Made by a program: the position numbers and the translations under genes. 39,751 nucleotides of DNA from Nemertoderma westbladi (taxonomy: Eukaryota > Xenacoelomorpha > Nemertodermatida > Nemertodermatidae), in contig JAUCBJ010008691.1 in assembly GCA_032718475.1 (NCBI GenBank), positions 72,501 through 112,251 of the forward strand, written 5' to 3'. The notes below the pieces were generated by a model, which saw only the letters and a program-made list of their open reading frames with translations, did not search any database and had not been told where the DNA came from. The stretch's first letter is position 1. The number at the start of each line of letters is the position of its first letter. Shown here piece after piece: positions 39,316 through 39,751 of this stretch.

Positions 39316-39751
39316 TTGCAAGTGGCTGTAAAGACTTGGTTCCAACAAGTGAGTGTTAAGGTACAGGGAACGACACACTGGAAAGTTCAGCTAACTGAGC
39401 GCATAACCCACGGAGAATCAACAGACGCTACTTTTTCTCAGGTGGAAGGCGAAGCTATATCCGAAAAACCTCAGAAGAAGGATGCTATTGACATCTATCT
39501 TTCAGACTATCAACGATTTATAGGTGATAAAGAGCTAAGGAGACGGCTAGCTGGACTTCACCCTAATAGTGAGGGAGCCAAATTTGTGTTGGACTCGTTA
39601 GATGCGGAAATATTAGCTGCGGAGCTGGCTAAATTTGATGAAAGCATCCTCATCGCCATGGACCAAAAAGAGCAGATAAAGAAAAGGCAAATAGAAGACT
39701 GAAGGTCAGCGGCCGCGGCAGAATCTGAAAGGAAAGCAGCAGCGGCAGAAG
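39316..39751 (+). CDS. Possible gag start of the LTR-R element, runs off the window
   Basis: Directly downstream of the CA end of LTR-R copy 3, a 128-codon frame opens (nominal start 39316) and reaches a TGA at 39700-39702. The same frame continues beyond the stop as Ala/Glu/Arg-rich sequence (AAAAESERKAAAAE) to the window edge. This tail resembles the AESERQAAAAAA repeats in the gag of the 20-kb BEL element, but helical Ala/Glu sequence is easily convergent. Position after an LTR and composition suggest gag. No zinc knuckle or DUF1759 part is in view. The TGA would make it a broken copy. Confidence 0.45.

Overview
The window is a nested island of transposable elements in a eukaryotic genome. 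The families present (BEL/Pao LTR retrotransposons, apurinic-endonuclease LINEs, a piggyBac-like TTAA element) and the low GC of the intergenic DNA point to an invertebrate animal. I do not name a species. I see no ordinary host gene. All family assignments come from reading motifs by eye; no database search was run.

Layout. (1) 1-4762 and 24862-26240, plus strand: an old, broken BEL/Pao relative. The end of its pol is at about 425-1447. A second coding region starts at 3115, and its C-terminal half resumes at 24867, on the far side of a later insertion. (2) 4763-24861, minus strand: one full-length BEL/Pao element of about 20.1 kb, flanked by the 5-bp duplication AATCT. Reading 5' to 3' on the minus strand: LTR (24861-22963), about 2 kb leader with three hairpins, gag (20927-18021), candidate 298-nt intron, pol (17605-11897), a 1067-residue third ORF of unknown family (11238-8035), an in-frame extension after one TGA (to 7513), an AT-rich 3' region, and LTR (6662-4763). 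By eye the LTRs differ by one substitution and one C in a homopolymer, so the insertion is recent. (3) 26237-39290: at least three copies of a second LTR-like sequence (here LTR-R), two in minus and one in plus orientation, broken up by two LINE copies (minus 27204-30238; plus 31352-33579 with an 11-bp duplication), a third LINE tail nested inside the plus copy, and a piggyBac-like non-autonomous element at TTAA. (4) 39316 to the end: a gag-like reading frame that follows the plus-oriented LTR-R and runs off the window.

How the parts work together. In the 20-kb element, gag supplies the particle protein and pol supplies protease, reverse transcriptase, RNase H and integrase. Gag and pol lie in different frames, and an intron inside the DUF1759 domain would join them. 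ORF3 sits where some BEL/Pao elements carry env, but it has three zinc knuckles and no visible membrane segment, so it is more likely a nucleic-acid-binding accessory protein. The older relic in which the element landed encodes a diverged ORF3, so this third gene belongs to a lineage and is not a one-off capture.

The strongest unexplained signal is a 17-bp DNA motif (plus strand consensus AGGCTCRCRAGTCTTCC). It occurs at nine good sites in the element, always in the same orientation, in gag, pol, ORF3 and the non-coding gaps, and it is read in different frames in different genes. This points to a DNA- or RNA-level role. Also notable are a tRNA-like Pol III cassette with A box, B box and T-run inside the LTR upstream of its TATA box, and the TGA-separated extension of ORF3.
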